A stretch of 64,000 bases of DNA from Ricinus communis (Eukaryota > Streptophyta > Magnoliopsida > Malpighiales > Euphorbiaceae). Position 1 is the first letter of the stretch; each line of letters begins with the position of its first letter. The notes under the pieces were generated by a model. That model did not search any database, was not told where the DNA came from, and was given only the letters and a program-made list of their open reading frames with translations. Shown here piece by piece: positions 60,801 through 64,000 of this stretch. Position numbers and translations under genes: made by a program. The DNA is taken from assembly GCF_019578655.1 (NCBI RefSeq), contig NC_063256.1:23288005-23352004 (forward strand), read 5' to 3'.

Positions 60801-63800
60801 TAAGAAAACAACCCCGTAAAAACAGTGTAATTGCGAGTCAAATAAAACAACCTTGTAGAAGGCGTAAATTTTTTAATATAAGAAACACAACCCCGTAATC
60901 TTGTTATATTTATGAGTATGAGAAAACAACCCTTTAAATGGATTAATTTTATAATATGAGAAGACAACCCTATAAAAGTGGTATATTTATCGATATAAGA
61001 TAATAACCCCATAAAATGTGTAAATTTATGAATTTGACAAAACAACCCCATAATAGTGCGAATTATATAATATGAGAAAACAACCCCGTAAAAATAGTAT
61101 AACTAACAATAAAAGAAAATAATCCCGTAAAACTTGTATATTTATGAATCTCATAGAATAATACCGTAAAATTAGTGTAACAGCGAGTTTGAGAAAACAG
61201 TGTCGTAGAAGGGGTAAATTTTTTAATATGAGAAAACAACCCCGTAATACGGGGATATTTATCAATCGGAGAAAATAATCCCGTAATTTTTGTATATTTG
61301 TGAGTATGAGAAAACAGCCTCTTAAATGGATTAATTTTATAATATGAGAAAACAACCCCATAAAAGGGGTATATTTGTCGATATAAGAAAATAACCATGT
61401 AAAACGTGTATATTTATGAATTTGATAAAATAACCCCATAATAGTGCTAAAAATCTAATATGAGAAAACGAACCCGTAAAAGTGGTATATTTATCAAAAT
61501 AAGAAAATAATCCCGTAAAACGCGTATATTTATGAATCTGAGAAAACAACCCCGTAAAAATAGTGTAACTGCGAGTCTGAGAAAACAGCCTCATAGAATG
61601 AATAAATTTTTTAATATGAGAAAACAACCCCATAAGAGGGGTATGTTTATAAAAATTAGGAAACAACTCCATAATACGAAGATATTTATCAACTGGAGAA
61701 CATAACCCCGTAATTTTGGTATATTTGTGAGTATGGAAAACCACCCCTTAAAATGGGTTAATTTTAGAGTATGAGAAGACAACCTCGTTAAAGGGGTATA
61801 TTTATCGATATTAAAAAATAACTCCGTAAAACGTGTAAATTTATGAATTTGACAAAACAACCCCATAATAGTGCCGATAATTTAACATGAGAAAACGACT
61901 CCATAAAAGTAGTATAATTATCAATATAAGAAAATAACCCCGTAAAACGTGTATATTTATGAATATGAGAAAACAATCCCGTAAAAGTAGTGTAATTGCG
62001 AGTTTGAGAAAACAGCCTCGTAGAAGGGGTAAATTTTTTAATACGAGAAAACAACCCCGTAATACGGGGATATTTATCAATCAGAGAAAATAAGCCATAA
62101 TTTTGGTATATTTGTGAGTATGGGAAAACAACCCTCTGAAAAGGGTTAATTTTAGAGTATGAGAAAACAACCCCGTAAAAAGGGGTATATTTGTCGATAT
62201 ATGAAAATAACCCTGCAAAATGTTTAAATTTATGAATTTGACAAAACAACCGTATAATAGTGCTAATAATTAAATATGAGAAAACGACCCCGTAAAGGTT
62301 TTATATTTATCAATATAAGAAAATGACCCCGTAAAACGTGTATATTTATGAATCTGAGAAAAAAACCTTGTAAGAGTAGTGTAATTGCGAGTCTGAGAAA
62401 ACAAATGCGTAAAAGGGATAAATTTTTTAACGTGAGAAATCAACTCCATAATACGGGGATATTTATCAATCGGAGAAAATATTCTCGTAATTTTAGTATA
62501 TTTGTGAGTATGGGAAAACAACGCCTTAAATTGGTTAATTTGAGAGTATGAGAAAATAACCATATAAAGCGGTATTTTTGTCGATATAAGAAAATAATCC
62601 CGTAAAACGTGTAAATTTATGAATTAGACAAAACAACCCCATATAATAGTGCTAATAATTTAATATGAGAAAACGATCCCGTAAAAGTGGTATAATTATC
62701 AATATAAGAAAATAACCTCGTAAAACTGTATATTTATGAATTTAAGAAAACAACCCCGTAAAAGTAGTGTATATTTGTGATTATGAGAAAACAGCCCCTT
62801 AAATGGGTTAATATTATAATATGAGAAAACAATCTCGTAAAAGTGGTATAATTATCAATTTAAGAAAATAACCCCGTAAAAGGTGTATATTTATGAATAT
62901 GAGAAAATAACCCCGTAAAAGTAGTGTAAGTGCGAGTCTCAGAAAACAGCCTCGTAGAAGGGGTAAATTTTTTAATATGAGAAAACAACCCTGTAATACG
63001 GGGATATTTATCTATCAGAGAAAGTAAACTCGTAATACGGGGATATGTATCAATCGGAGAAAATAACCCGTAATTTTGGTATATTTGTTAGTATGGGAGA
63101 ATAACCCCTTAAATGGTTTAATTTTAGAGTTTGACAAAACAACCCTATAATAGTGGTAATAATTTAAATATGAGAAAACGACTTCGTAAAAATGGTATAT
63201 TTATCAATATAAGAAAATAACCTCGTAAAAGTAGTGTAATTGCGAGTCTGAGAAGACAGCCTCGTAAAAGGGTAAATTTTTTAATATGAGAAAACAACCC
63301 CACAATATGGGGATATTTATCAATCGGAGAAAATAACCCCGTGATTTTGGTATATTTTTTAGTATGGAAAAACAACCCTTTAAATGAGTTAATTTTATAA
63401 AATGAGAAAACAACCCCATAAAAGGTGTATATTTATCAATATAAGAAAATAACTCCGTAAAACGTGTATATTTATTAATTTGACAAAACAACCGCATAAT
63501 AATGGTAACAATTTAATATGAGAAAACGACCTAGTAAAAGTGGTATATTTATCAATATAAGAAAATAACCTCGCGAAAGTAGTGTAATTGCGATTATGAG
63601 AAAACAACCTCATAGAAAGGGTAAATTTTTTAATATGAGAAAAGAACCCCGCAATATGGGGGTATTTATCAATCGGAGAAAATAACCCGGTAATTTTGGT
63701 ATATTTTTCAGTATGGGAAAACAACCCTTTAAATGAATCAATTTTATAATATGAGAAAACAACCCTATAAAAGATATATATTTATCGATATAAGAAAATA

Positions 63801-64000
63801 ATACCGTAAAACGTGTATATTTATTAATTTAACAAAACAACTCCATAATAGTGCTAATAACTTAATATGAGAAAATGACCTAGTAAAAGTGGTATATTTA
63901 TCAATATAAGAAAATAACCTCGTAAAAGTAATGTAATTGCGAGTCTGAGAAAACAGCCTCGTAGAAGGGGTAAATTTTTTAATGTGAGAAAACAACCCCG
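57871..64000 (+). repeat. Satellite array, segment 5, continuing past the window edge
   Basis: About 6.1 kb of the satellite, same orientation, starting with the right TSD copy inside a type 7/10 monomer and still running at base 64000. HORs here are mostly the 10-monomer form. From about 62.7 kb to the edge several HORs are shortened, with types 1-3 directly following 9 or 10 in different combinations (for example 62750-62830 and 63130-63260). The array end is not in this window. Confidence 0.95.
61967..62355 (+). repeat. Representative 10-monomer higher-order repeat (389 bp)
   Basis: A readable complete HOR. In order, the monomer tails are: 1 GTAGTGTAATTGCGAG; 2 GGGGTAAATTTTTTAAT (core GCCTCGTAGAA); 3 CGGGGATATTTATCAATC; 4 TTTTGGTATATTTGTGAG; 5 GGGTTAATTTTAGAGTAT (core normally CCCCTTAAAT); 6 GGGGTATATTTGTCGATAT; 7 TTTAAATTTATGAATTT (usually CGTGTATATTTATGAATTT); 8 ATAGTGCTAATAAT; 9 TATATTTATCAATAT; 10 CGTGTATATTTATGAATCT. 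Consensus monomers are 39 bp, except types 5 and 8 at 38 bp, giving 388 bp; this copy has small indels. The next HOR starts at 62356. The numbering is mine. Confidence 0.85.

Noticed and set aside
6745..63995. Dozens of minus-strand open frames of 60-200 codons encoding Phe/Ile/Leu-rich 13-residue repeats
   Set aside because: They are the 39-bp satellite translated. The same DNA is open in several frames, frames change at every 38-bp monomer, and start codons sit at repeated positions without any upstream signal. They are not listed as genes.
6650..64000. Possible CRISPR array, because short units recur at regular spacing
   Set aside because: Both halves of each unit repeat in a fixed ten-step order, there are no unique spacers, and there are no cas genes. 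The context is a plant genome. This is a satellite.
1..64000. tRNA, rRNA, telomeric repeats or a CENP-B-box-like motif
   Set aside because: I read for cloverleaf-like segments, rDNA words, tandem TTTAGGG and a TTCG...CGGG box and found nothing convincing. Only the PBS-like site resembles tRNA sequence.

Overview
The window is non-genic plant nuclear DNA and contains no intact cellular gene. It looks like angiosperm (probably eudicot) heterochromatin. The reasons are a very long head-to-tail satellite array, plant-type Ty3/gypsy LTRs nested in that array, and a decayed endogenous caulimovirid (plant pararetrovirus) beside it. A run of exactly 500 N marks a scaffold gap.

Layout. (1) 1-5795 is a rearranged, heavily mutated endogenous caulimovirid. 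The left part (1 to about 2164) reads on the + strand: a TATA box and poly(A) signal in pregenomic-promoter layout, a primer-binding-site-like motif and a movement-protein remnant. The right part (about 2165-5795) reads on the - strand. Read leftwards from the gap it carries an unassigned open frame, a coat-protein zinc-knuckle remnant, an aspartic-protease remnant, reverse transcriptase and RNase H. (2) 5796-6295 is the gap. (3) 6296-6649 is the end of an LTR. (4) From 6650 to the right edge is one satellite array, about 44.7 kb after the insertions are subtracted. Its basic unit is 39 bp (38 bp in two monomer types), and ten distinguishable monomers form a higher-order repeat (HOR) of about 388 bp. 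An 11-monomer form of about 427 bp, monomer deletions and longer tandem duplications also occur. Every monomer I read lies in the same orientation.

(5) Four insertions of a single long-LTR family interrupt the array: 8420-11685 (-), 26488-29233 (+), 48186-49731 (-) and 52742-57870 (+). The LTR is about 2.8 kb, begins TGTAACACC and ends GTCGTGACA. Two insertions have perfect 5-bp target duplications and a third has a near-perfect one. One keeps a fragment of pol (integrase end, possible chromodomain remnant) and a polypurine tract. The others are solo, internally deleted or LTR-LTR fusions.

The many - strand open frames of 60-200 codons across 6.7-64 kb are an artefact of the satellite. Thirty-nine base pairs is 13 codons, so stop-free monomers chain into apparent 13-residue repeat proteins until a 38-bp monomer or an indel shifts frame. 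The best candidate for something undescribed is the satellite itself: a 39-bp-based, 10-mer HOR array with monomer-specific CCCC...GGGG dyads and a HOR length near two nucleosome repeats. It is a plausible centromeric or pericentromeric satellite, but sequence alone cannot prove that.
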